Positions 1 through 5,146 of a stretch of DNA of 5,788 nucleotides are shown here, one piece after another. Every line of letters begins with the position of its first letter. Position 1 is the stretch's first letter. The notes under the pieces were generated by a model. The model searched no databases and was not told the DNA's origin. It was given only the letters and a program-made list of their open reading frames with translations. This DNA is from Bacteroidales bacterium (GTDB taxonomy: Bacteria; Bacteroidota; Bacteroidia; Bacteroidales; UBA932): NCBI GenBank assembly GCA_023227835.1, contig JALOCI010000095.1, forward strand, positions 1 through 5,788, written 5' to 3'. A program made the translations under genes and the position numbers.

Positions 1-132
1 ACGGGCGGCGAGGTGGTCGTCCTCTCGGCCAAGCCCGGCTCCGGTTCCGCGACAATCCGCGTCCGCAACGTCAGCGCGAGCGCGGCAATGTCCTCTGTCT
101 ACAAGGTCGGGTTCATGGTTGTCAACAAATAG
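1..132 (+). CDS. C-terminal fragment of a beta-rich phage structural-type protein
   Basis: Open from the first base in frame 1 to a TAG at 130-132, giving 43 residues; the N-terminus lies outside the window. The fragment alternates hydrophobic and polar residues (VVVLSAK, then SATIRVRNVSASA, then YKVGFMVVNK), as expected of beta strands. The 'A-x-I-x-V-x-N-x-S-x-x-A' stretch near the C-terminus is like the last strands of small phage beta proteins often encoded near tail or fibre genes. Codons end mostly in C or G, as in the neighbouring genes, so this is real coding sequence. The family cannot be fixed from so short a piece. A structural or virion-associated role is inferred from context only. 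Confidence 0.7.
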   Translation, partial: TGGEVVVLSAKPGSGSATIRVRNVSASAAMSSVYKVGFMVVNK

Positions 133-137
133 CTTAA

Positions 138-154
138 CCTAGCCAAAAACTAGG
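138..154. other. Short inverted repeat just after the upstream stop codon
   Basis: CCTAG (138-142) and CTAGG (150-154) form a perfect 5-bp stem around a 7-nt A-rich loop. It begins 5 nt after the TAG of the upstream gene and ends 3 nt before the 13-nt Shine-Dalgarno match. It has no following T-run, so it is not a standard intrinsic terminator. A weak stem on its own, it is listed because it is the first of three inverted repeats in this leader. Confidence 0.4.
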
Positions 155-157
155 ATA

Positions 158-170
158 AGAAAGGAGGTGA
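158..170 (+). promoter_or_regulatory. Very strong Shine-Dalgarno sequence with no obvious start codon
   Basis: AGAAAGGAGGTGA matches the complement of a Bacillus-type 16S rRNA 3' end over 13 nt, and the AAGGAGGTGA core fits nearly all bacteria. No ATG, GTG or TTG lies at the usual 5-10 nt spacing. The GTG at 167-169 is inside the motif itself, and the next candidate is a TTG at 184. The first good gene starts at 294, 123 nt further on, beyond two hairpins. It may serve a leader peptide, be a ribosome standby site, or act across the folded leader. Confidence 0.6.
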
Positions 171-183
171 CAGCTTCCCAGGT

Positions 184-222
184 TTGGCCCGGTTCTTGAA
201 GGAAAAACCGGGCGAGGATTAA
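184..222 (+). CDS. Possible 12-residue leader peptide
   Basis: A TTG at 184-186 opens a 12-codon ORF (MARFLKEKPGED if initiated with Met) that ends at TAA 220-222. It is the only start-like codon reasonably placed after the exceptional Shine-Dalgarno sequence, but the spacing (13 nt from its end) is longer than ideal. A competing GTG at 167-169 would give a 10-residue ORF to TGA 197-199. The ORF spans the whole 8-bp hairpin at 187-213 and stops inside the left arm of the next hairpin (217-223). That is the geometry of a regulatory leader peptide. No conservation data are available, so this is speculative. Confidence 0.2.
   Translation: MARFLKEKPGED
187..213. other. 8-bp perfect hairpin in the leader
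   Basis: GCCCGGTT (187-194) and AACCGGGC (206-213) pair perfectly around an 11-nt loop. AGCTT (172-176) and AAGCT (221-225) could also close a wider structure around it. No T-run follows, so a Rho-independent terminator is unlikely. It sits between the orphan Shine-Dalgarno sequence and the first downstream gene. Confidence 0.55.
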
Positions 223-284
223 GCTCTGACCGACCCCTGCCGTCCGCTCACTCTTAGGACGGCGGCGGGGGTGAGGTCTTAATC
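217..284. other. Long two-level stem-loop before the 294-602 gene
   Basis: The outer arms GATTAAG (217-223) and CTTAATC (278-284) pair perfectly over 7 bp. Inside, ACC (229-231) can pair with GGT (275-277), and CCCC (234-237) with GGGG (267-270). The apical stem GCCGTCC (239-245) with GGACGGC (257-263) is again 7 bp with an 11-nt loop. The nested complementary arms make this a strong candidate RNA structure. It ends 9 nt before the ATG at 294, so it could control access to that start. No T-run follows. Confidence 0.55.
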
Positions 285-293
285 TGCGACTGT

Positions 294-602
294 ATGTCCA
301 GAATGACCAACTCGAACAACCCCTACGCGGAAATAGTCACCGTCACCGTGGCTGGCACCCCCGTAACCCCGACCTCGGCCAAGGTGCCGGACGGGGAGAC
401 TGTCTGCTTCCGCGCCCACCCCGACAACACCGGTTACATCTACCTCGCCGACACGTCGGCCAACGCCCTTTCCTCCAGCACCGCCCACACCCGCCTGTCG
501 AACGACCAAGTTGAGGCTTACCAGGTGAAAGACCCGTCCAAGGTCTACGTCAACTCGTCCGTCTCCGGCGAGAAGGTCATAGTCACCTTCACCCGCAACT
601 AG
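294..602 (+). CDS. Small beta-rich phage protein (hypothetical)
   Basis: A 102-residue protein. After a short polar N-terminus (residues 1-12), the rest reads as alternating beta strands: EIVTVTVAGTPV (13-24), ETVCFRAHPDNTGYIYLAD (35-53), then DQVEAYQVKD, SKVYVNSS and EKVIVTFTRN to the end. The layout 'V-x-F-R-A-x-P-x-N-T-G-x-I-Y-L' followed by a loop and a final 'V-Y-V...G-x-x-V-x-V-x-F' pair is typical of small one-domain proteins found between structural genes of tailed phages. A virion-accessory role is inferred. No signal peptide or membrane segment is seen. An alternative start is Met4 (303). Neither start has a good Shine-Dalgarno sequence; a weak GAGGT lies 16 nt upstream of 294. The stop is 1 nt before the next ATG. 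Confidence 0.8.
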   Translation: MSRMTNSNNPYAEIVTVTVAGTPVTPTSAKVPDGETVCFRAHPDNTGYIYLADTSANALSSSTAHTRLSNDQVEAYQVKDPSKVYVNSSVSGEKVIVTFTRN

Positions 603-603
603 T

Positions 604-2322
604 ATGTTTTACGATTCCCTCCGCTCCGGCGGCGTAATCCGAGGGCCGCTTTCGCTGTACCCCCGCACTGTTTCCGAGACGCCGACGACCATCACCGGCC
701 TTGCCGGGCAGACCGCCGACCTGTTCGTGGTGAAGAACTCCGCAGGGGTTGACCTATTCACCGTCCAGGCCGACGGTGACGTGACCGTCCTCGGGGACGT
801 AATCTCGGTGGACGAAATCGGCGGGGCCAACATGGACCTCACCGGCCATTTGACAGTCGGGGATTACATGAGCGTCGTCGGGGCAGCCTCCCTGTCCTCC
901 ACACTTTCGGTGGCGGGAGCCGCCGCCTTCGCATCTTCCGTGTCCGTCGGCGGTCCGGCGGTGTTCTCCGGCGAGACGCAGTTCAGCTCGTACGTCAGCC
1001 TTAACCCTTCCGGCGCGTTGTACATTGGGCAACGCTCTTCCGACTGCCCAGCCAAGGACAACCAGGGTTCCCTGTACGTCAAGGACTCGTCCGGCACGGC
1101 GGAGCTGTTCTACAGGGACGACACAGGTTCTGTGGTCCAGCTCACCAGCGGAGGCACGATTGACGCCGCCGACCGCGCCCTGTCCAACCTCGCTTCCGTG
1201 GCCGTGAACACGTCGCTTGTCTCCGACACGGACGTGACCGACGACTTGGGTTCCGCCGCAATCCGCTGGAACAACTCCTACTGCGCGACCGTCAGGACAG
1301 GCAACACCGCGACCGACACCCTCCTGATACAGGCTTACGACAACGACACCGGCCCTGGGTACGTCACTTTCATCACCCTCACGGCGGGGAACAGCCCGAC
1401 GTGCGATTTGGCCTCCACGGTCACCGTGGGTTCCGCCTACATCTACAGGGCGGGCGGGACTGACGTGGCGGTCGCCGACGGCGGCACCGGCCTAGGGGCT
1501 TGGGCCGTCGGTTCGGTCGTCGCCGCCAACGCCGAGAACGTCCTGTCGGCGGTAACGTCCGCCGTGGGCCTGACCGTCCTCCAGAACAACGCTGGGGCAG
1601 TCTCGTGGAACGCGACCACGGGGACCGGAAACAGCGTCATGGCGACAGCCCCGACTCTTTCGGGGGCGACAGTGACCCTCGCCGCCGCTGGGACCGTCCT
1701 GTCACTCACCGACACGTCCACGGCGTACACTACCGCCACGGCGGTCGCTTCGGTCGTCCGGTCCGGCAACCTGACCGGCGTCGACACCGAGGTCCTCTAC
1801 GACTTCCGCCTCGCCCCCGCCTTCACCCTCACCGAGCCCGCCAGCGGGACGTTCACCTACTACGGGGCGTCCATAGACATGAGCGGGCTGTCGGTCACGG
1901 CTGGAAGCGGCACGTCAACCGTCGCCGCCCTCCACCTCAAGGCGGACGACGACGCCGATACGGGCACCAACTACGCCCTTTACGTCGAGAGCGGGTCGTC
2001 CTACTTCGCGGGTCGCGTCCTCGGCCAGCAGGGAGCGGACGTTACCGCCGCCAACGACACTACCCTCGGTTCAGGCAACTACTTCGACGTGACGGGGGCG
2101 ACCCAGATTAACGGCATCGCCTCGGCGGGATGGACGGCGGGTTCGGTCGTCGTCCTCCAGTTCGACTCAAACCCCACCGTCAAGCACAACACCGCCGCCA
2201 GCGCCGGTTTCGCCTCGCTCCAGCTTTCGGGAGCCGGTGACTTCTCGTCCTCTGCCGGTGACACCCTCACCTTGGCCTTCGACGGCACTTACTGGCGCGA
2301 AGTTGCCCGCACCGCCATCTAA
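604..2322 (+). CDS. Modular tail-fibre-like phage structural protein (first of two in tandem)
   Basis: 572 residues, rich in Ala, Gly, Ser, Thr, Val and Asp, with little Lys: the make-up of elongated trimeric beta fibres. Visible modules in order: 'LFTVQADGDVTVLGDV' (51-66), common where phage fibres begin their shaft; short repeats of the form S-V-x-G-A-A-x-x-x-S/A-S (about 88-130); 'GSLYVKDSSGTAELFYRDDT' with following VQLTSGG (155-184); 'DTDVTDDLGSAAIRWNNSY' (208-226); a 'DVAVADGGTGLGAW' turn (287-300), found in many phage fibres; a module at 365-472 shared with the next gene; and a C-terminal domain (about 480-572) ending 'GDTLTLAFDGTYWREVART'. That ending matches a C-terminal pattern of phage spike and fibre proteins. 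No enzymatic motif is visible. Likely a receptor-contacting or side fibre. No Shine-Dalgarno sequence precedes it, and the start is 1 nt after the upstream stop, so coupling is likely. Confidence 0.8.
   Translation: MFYDSLRSGGVIRGPLSLYPRTVSETPTTITGLAGQTADLFVVKNSAGVDLFTVQADGDVTVLGDVISVDEIGGANMDLTGHLTVGDYMSVVGAASLSSTLSVAGAAAFASSVSVGGPAVFSGETQFSSYVSLNPSGALYIGQRSSDCPAKDNQGSLYVKDSSGTAELFYRDDTGSVVQLTSGGTIDAADRALSNLASVAVNTSLVSDTDVTDDLGSAAIRWNNSYCATVRTGNTATDTLLIQAYDNDTGPGYVTFITLTAGNSPTCDLASTVTVGSAYIYRAGGTDVAVADGGTGLGAWAVGSVVAANAENVLSAVTSAVGLTVLQNNAGAVSWNATTGTGNSVMATAPTLSGATVTLAAAGTVLSLTDTSTAYTTATAVASVVRSGNLTGVDTEVLYDFRLAPAFTLTEPASGTFTYYGASIDMSGLSVTAGSGTSTVAALHLKADDDADTGTNYALYVESGSSYFAGRVLGQQGADVTAANDTTLGSGNYFDVTGATQINGIASAGWTAGSVVVLQFDSNPTVKHNTAASAGFASLQLSGAGDFSSSAGDTLTLAFDGTYWREVARTAI
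1696..2019 (+). repeat. Fibre module A, first copy (paralogous to 3438-3758)
   Basis: Encodes residues 365-472 of the first fibre-like protein. It aligns by eye with residues 369-475 of the next gene: 'VLSLTDTSTAYT' with 'MLTVTSSATAYT', 'VRSGNL' with 'GRTGNL', 'APAFTLTEPASGTF' with 'LPAFTVAAPATGSA', 'GASIDMSGL' with 'GLVIDLSGV', 'NYALYVESGSSYFAG' with 'NYGLEVSAASSIFTG'. The similarity is at protein level; the DNA has diverged. It indicates duplication or shuffling of a fibre module between adjacent genes. Confidence 0.65.
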
Positions 2323-2333
2323 CCCTGCTCCCT

Positions 2334-4370
2334 ATGGCATTCAAAGGATACCAACTGACTGACGCGGACACCAACGGTTTCACGCTCAACGGCACCTTCA
2401 AGGTGGGAAGCCACAGCATCAGGCTTGGAGACACGCTGGTTGACGCGACATGGGCCGGTTTCACCGAGTTGGGGACGGCGGGCGCGGCCCTCGCGTTCGG
2501 CGACCTGATTTACCTTGCGTCAGCCGACTCCAAGTGGGAGCTGTCTGACGCCGACGAGTCGGCGACTTACGATAAGAAGGTGGCCATCTGCTTGACCGAC
2601 GCTGCGGAGGACGCCGCCGTCGAGGTTCTCCTCTGGGGAAAGGTTCGTTGCGATTCCCTTTTCCCGACCATGACGCCGGGGGCGCAACAGTACATGAGCG
2701 GGACGGCGGGCGACATCACTGGGGTAGCACCCGCCAACGTTAGGCCAATCGGCTTCGCTAACACCGCCGACGAGCTGTTTTTCTGCCCCTCGCCGTTTGA
2801 CGTTGCCGCTACAGGCTTCCTCACCAACATCGTGGAGGACTTGACCCCCCAGCTCGGGGGAAACCTTGACGCCAACGGATTCAGCATAATCCTTCCTTCG
2901 ACCTCAACTGCCGGCATCGCCCTCTACAACACCGCAGACCAGGTGACGAACTACGAGAAGGGCGTCATTAACTGGGCCTCGAACGTCTTCAAGATTTCCA
3001 CTTCCGAGGGCGGTTCCGGGACGGCCAGGGCCTTGACCCTAGAGGTTCCCAGGAGCGGCGCTCCCGCGATCGTCACCACCTATACCCTCCAGAGAGAGAA
3101 CGCCATCCCGTTTCACCAGCTCAGCTGGACGGCGACGACCACCGCAAATAACGTCGGCGTTGACATCGGCGGCTCGATAGGCGGGGAGGCGACGAAAGCG
3201 CTTAACGTATCCACAGCCTTCACGTCGGATTCGGCCACCGCCGTGACCGGCATCTCCATCGCCCCGACGGTCGCGCAGTCTGGGACTGCCGGGTATTATG
3301 GTTTGTCCATCAACCCCACGGAAACCACCGTCGGCTCCGGCGTGAAGCGCCTCATCTCCGCGCAGGTCAGCTCCGTGGACAAGTTCACCGTCTCGAATGA
3401 CGGCCACACCGCCATCAGCGGCGTTGCGGTCGGGCCGATGCTCACCGTCACCTCCTCCGCCACGGCCTACACCAACGGGGGCGGCACGGTGGAGTTAGGG
3501 AGGACTGGGAATTTGAGCATGGTTAATGGGGAGTCGTTTAATTCCGTTAAGATACTTCCTGCCTTTACCGTAGCTGCTCCAGCTACAGGTTCAGCGCAGT
3601 TCAACGGACTGGTCATTGACCTGTCGGGTGTAACCCATGACGTTTCTGCGGGTGGGGCGATGAACAGTAGTGGCCTTAAGATTGTCGGTGGGGCAAGCAC
3701 TTCTGGTTCGTTTAACTATGGCTTGGAGGTGTCTGCTGCCTCATCCATCTTCACTGGGACATCTGGGTCAAGAAGCGCCTTATCGGTGGTTAATAATTCT
3801 CTGACCACTAGTTACGGATTGAGCGTTACTAGTTCGTCTAGCTCTTTAACTTCTGGTTCGGTTTTAAGAACTAGTAAGACCGGCACTTCCGGCACGACCG
3901 CCTTCACGGGCTCCGTGGCGGACGTCTCCTGGACCCACAACCACAACGCCGCCGCCACCCTCGACCACACGGCAAACGCGCTCGACGTGAGCAGGGCCAT
4001 CACCTCCAACCACGCCTCCGCCGCCATCACGGTCTCCGGTGCTCTGGCTGACCTCAACAGCACCAACGTCCAGACCCTCGGCACGTTGACTGACACTGGC
4101 AATATCCTCAAGTTGACGCAGGGCTACGCCTCGGCCTCCGGGGATGTCATCTCCATCGCCAACAGCGGCACGGGCAAGGACATCAGCGGTACTGGCTCAA
4201 CGTGGAGCGTGAGCAAGATAGGCGCAGCTGTATTGACCGCGCTTACGGTCAATTCCGTCACAGTCATTGACACAAGCGGCAACCTCTCCTCCGCCAATGG
4301 CGTCGCCTCATTCACTGGTAGCCCGTCTTCAATTACCGTAACCAATGGCATCGTCACCGCCATAAGCTAA
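2334..4370 (+). CDS. Modular tail-fibre-like phage structural protein (second in tandem)
   Basis: 678 residues. The N-terminal domain (about 1-155) differs from the first fibre: 'ALAFGDLIYLASADSKWELSD', 'AVEVLLWGKVRCDSL', 'GAQQYMSGTAGDITGVAP', then 'PIGFANTADELFFCPSP'. This is a beta-rich pattern seen at the start of many environmental phage fibre proteins and a plausible virion-attachment domain. Next come 'VEDLTPQLGGNLDANGFSI' (167-185), a very common fibre linker, 'NYEKGVINWASNVFKISTSE' (206-225), and 'VDKFTVSNDGHTAI' (348-361). The module shared with the upstream gene spans 369-475. A Thr-Ser heptad stretch spans 492-514, and TGNILKL and SGTGKDISGTGSTW repeats span about 588-624. The tip ends 'SSITVTNGIVTAIS'. 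Residues 388-514 have markedly different codon use. No Shine-Dalgarno sequence; the start is 11 nt after the previous stop. Confidence 0.8.
   Translation: MAFKGYQLTDADTNGFTLNGTFKVGSHSIRLGDTLVDATWAGFTELGTAGAALAFGDLIYLASADSKWELSDADESATYDKKVAICLTDAAEDAAVEVLLWGKVRCDSLFPTMTPGAQQYMSGTAGDITGVAPANVRPIGFANTADELFFCPSPFDVAATGFLTNIVEDLTPQLGGNLDANGFSIILPSTSTAGIALYNTADQVTNYEKGVINWASNVFKISTSEGGSGTARALTLEVPRSGAPAIVTTYTLQRENAIPFHQLSWTATTTANNVGVDIGGSIGGEATKALNVSTAFTSDSATAVTGISIAPTVAQSGTAGYYGLSINPTETTVGSGVKRLISAQVSSVDKFTVSNDGHTAISGVAVGPMLTVTSSATAYTNGGGTVELGRTGNLSMVNGESFNSVKILPAFTVAAPATGSAQFNGLVIDLSGVTHDVSAGGAMNSSGLKIVGGASTSGSFNYGLEVSAASSIFTGTSGSRSALSVVNNSLTTSYGLSVTSSSSSLTSGSVLRTSKTGTSGTTAFTGSVADVSWTHNHNAAATLDHTANALDVSRAITSNHASAAITVSGALADLNSTNVQTLGTLTDTGNILKLTQGYASASGDVISIANSGTGKDISGTGSTWSVSKIGAAVLTALTVNSVTVIDTSGNLSSANGVASFTGSPSSITVTNGIVTAIS
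3438..3758 (+). repeat. Fibre module A, second copy (paralogous to 1696-2019)
   Basis: Encodes residues 369-475 of the second fibre-like protein and aligns with residues 365-472 of the first (shared landmarks: TAYT, R/G-x-GNL, PAFT, P-A-T/S-G, I-D-L/M-S-G, NY-x-L-x-V, F-x-G). Only its first few codons carry the GC-rich codon style of the rest of the gene. From about 3495 onward it lies inside the AT-richer segment, so the two copies have different nucleotide histories. Confidence 0.6.
3495..3875 (+). other. Segment of atypical codon use inside the second fibre gene
   Basis: The reading frame is unbroken, but third positions switch abruptly. By my count, 63 of the 112 codons from 3540 to 3875 end in A or T. 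Only 2 of the next 45 codons (3876-4010) do, and upstream sequence is similarly GC3-rich. Codons rare elsewhere in the window (TTA, AGA, TTT, GTT, TCT, ACT, AGT) cluster here. The right edge is sharp, at the AAG of 3876; the left edge is near the TTA at 3495. This suggests a module acquired from a lower-GC relative by in-frame recombination. Relaxed codon selection is less likely because the edge is abrupt. Confidence 0.65.
3807..3875 (+). repeat. Thr-Ser heptad repeats, three with identical ACTAGT codons
   Basis: Thr-Ser pairs occur every 7 residues: TSYGLSV, TSSSSSL, TSGSVLR, then TS. They start at 3807, 3828, 3849 and 3870. Three of the four are written ACT AGT (3807, 3828, 3870) and the third is ACT TCT. 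The pattern fits short internal duplication of a fibre beta repeat, with an aliphatic residue closing each unit. The number of units is small, so chance contributes in such Ser/Thr-rich sequence. Confidence 0.45.
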
Positions 4371-4374
4371 ACAC

Positions 4375-4665
4375 ATGAAGACCCTCAAGAACGCCGTAAC
4401 GTCGCTTAAGAAGAACGACACCGAGTTCGTCAGGTATTCAGACCTGGTTGCGGCCGTCGCCAATTTCATGCCACCCCAAAGCGGATTAGTGTCATCGGAA
4501 ATCTCCAAACGCCTGCGCCTCCTTGACGTGGCCGACAAGGGAGGGGAAGAGCTGTCGTTCGAGGATTCCGACGCCGAGAACCTCAAGGAACTGACGGCGA
4601 AGATGACTTGGGCAGTCATCAGCAGGGATATAGTTGATTTTAGCGACGCTGTTGCCGCGATGTGA
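4375..4665 (+). CDS. Small acidic helical phage protein of unknown function
   Basis: 96 residues starting 4 nt after the TAA of the fibre gene. No Shine-Dalgarno sequence is visible (the preceding bases are AAGCTAAACAC), so coupling to the fibre gene is likely. Predicted mostly helical: a basic N-terminus (MKTLKNAVTSLKKND), a helix around YSDLVAAVANF (21-31), a Ser/Gln-rich turn, SSEISKRLRLLDVAD (40-54), an acidic segment (EELSFEDSDAENLKELTAK, 58-76), then TWAVISRDIVDFSDAVAAM. The ordering 'L-x-x-E/D-D-x-x-x-x-x-L-K...W...I-x-x-F-x-D/E-x-V' recalls small helical proteins in several phage structural regions, but I cannot name a family. No membrane segment or signal peptide. A role in fibre or tail assembly is conceivable from position alone. 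Confidence 0.7.
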   Translation: MKTLKNAVTSLKKNDTEFVRYSDLVAAVANFMPPQSGLVSSEISKRLRLLDVADKGGEELSFEDSDAENLKELTAKMTWAVISRDIVDFSDAVAAM

Positions 4666-4720
4666 TTTGGCTTCCCAGCCCCGTTTATACCCTGAATAAC
4701 TACCCCTAACACAACCACCC

Positions 4721-4901
4721 ATGCTCGAGCCACACGAGGCAGAGATGCTGGGGAGGGTGGTCGCGAACGTCTGCCAGCTCCTAGTTAACGACAGGGATAA
4801 GGAGGTCAGGATTAAGGTGCTTGAGCCCGCCATCTGGTTCAATCAAGACCATCCTCGGCCTCGCCATCGCCAGCGTGAAGACCATTAACGGACTGGCCTG
4901 A
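4721..4901 (+). pseudogene. Small ORF with apparent +1 frame change near 4835
   Basis: The ATG at 4721 opens a 55-codon frame that ends at TAA 4886-4888. Codons look native up to about 4834 (MLEPHEAEMLGRVV, then CQLLVNDRDKEVRIKVLEPAI). After that this frame turns into an unlikely Arg/His/Pro-rich tail (PRPRHRQREDH) with poor codons. The +1 frame takes over with the window's usual C/G-ending codons: GSIKTILGLAIASVKTINGL, then Ala and TGA at 4899-4901. Skipping one base near 4835 would give a coherent 59-residue amphipathic helical protein. It may be a sequencing error, a genuine frameshift mutation, or recoding. An AAGGAGGT lies at 4799-4806, but about 28 nt before the switch. The +1 frame is open only from 4785, after a TAG at 4782-4784. 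No Shine-Dalgarno sequence precedes the ATG. Function unknown. Confidence 0.5.
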
Positions 4902-4913
4902 AAATGGTATAAT
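4885..4913 (+). promoter_or_regulatory. Sigma70-type promoter with extended -10
   Basis: A perfect -10 TATAAT (4908-4913) carries the extended TG-n element (TG at 4905-4906). A -35-like TTAACG (4885-4890, 4 of 6 to TTGACA) lies exactly 17 bp upstream. Transcription would start near 4919-4920, giving a leader of roughly 16 nt to the ATG at 4936, which contains AAGGA. It is the only TATAAT I found in this GC-rich window. It would drive the membrane-protein gene and the structural gene after it. Its -35 overlaps the end of the frame-disrupted ORF. Confidence 0.65.
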
Positions 4914-4925
4914 TAGGGAGTAACC

Positions 4926-4930
4926 AAGGA
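4926..4930 (+). promoter_or_regulatory. Shine-Dalgarno sequence for the membrane-protein gene
   Basis: AAGGA sits 5 nt before the ATG at 4936. It supports that start and is the only ordinarily placed Shine-Dalgarno sequence among the complete genes of this window. Together with the promoter immediately upstream it makes this gene look independently expressed. Confidence 0.6.
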
Positions 4931-4935
4931 CGGAT

Positions 4936-5124
4936 ATGAAGCACCTGAAGCAGAATTGGCAGACATATCTAATCATCGTCACGACCCTCTTCGGGCTTGG
5001 TGTCTCTTGGGGTGCCCTGTCGAAGAAAGTGGATTACACCAACGAGAAGGTGGACGGCCTCGACTCCCGCATGGTCAGGATTGAGGACATCCTCATGGCC
5101 CCAGGGAGGGTGTCGGTGAAGTGA
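4936..5124 (+). CDS. Small single-pass membrane protein, holin-like
   Basis: 62 residues. A basic N-terminus (MKHLKQNW) is followed by one hydrophobic segment (about residues 10-28, TYLIIVTTLFGLGVSWGAL), then SKK and a short heptad-like helix (VDYTNEKVDGLDSRMVRIEDIL, about 32-53) and a brief basic tail. One transmembrane helix plus a short coiled coil is a common layout of small phage lysis-associated or envelope proteins, including some holin-type proteins. No conserved catalytic residue or lipobox is present. It has its own extended -10 promoter and a properly spaced AAGGA, unlike its neighbours. A lysis role is inferred from topology and phage context. No endolysin is visible in the window, so a structural or membrane-anchoring role remains possible. 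Confidence 0.7.
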   Translation: MKHLKQNWQTYLIIVTTLFGLGVSWGALSKKVDYTNEKVDGLDSRMVRIEDILMAPGRVSVK

Positions 5125-5146
5125 GCTGATTGACTAATAACCGCCT

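Noticed and set aside
187..284. Intrinsic transcription terminator at the leader hairpins.
   Set aside because: The stems are strong, but neither is followed by a T-run on the + strand, and there is no convergent T-run on the other strand.
1510..2150. Repeated GGTTCGGTCGTCG at 1510-1522 and 2139-2151.
   Set aside because: It encodes Gly/Ser-Val-Val runs in GC-rich codons within low-complexity fibre sequence. The flanks do not match, so chance plus codon bias explains it.
2041..2322. Diversity-generating retroelement variable region at the fibre C-terminus.
   Set aside because: No second template-like copy, no reverse transcriptase, and no adenine-specific variation pattern is visible in the window.
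4663..4701. TGA as a sense codon (alternative genetic code), which would extend the 4375 gene past 4665.
   Set aside because: The sequence after the TGA has poor codon quality. TGA, TAA and TAG all appear as natural gene ends here, and the high GC content does not fit known TGA-recoding lineages.
4837..4851. tRNA T-arm-like GGTTCAATC.
   Set aside because: The base after the T-loop is A instead of the required C, flanking bases do not form a T stem, and there is no acceptor or anticodon arm around it.
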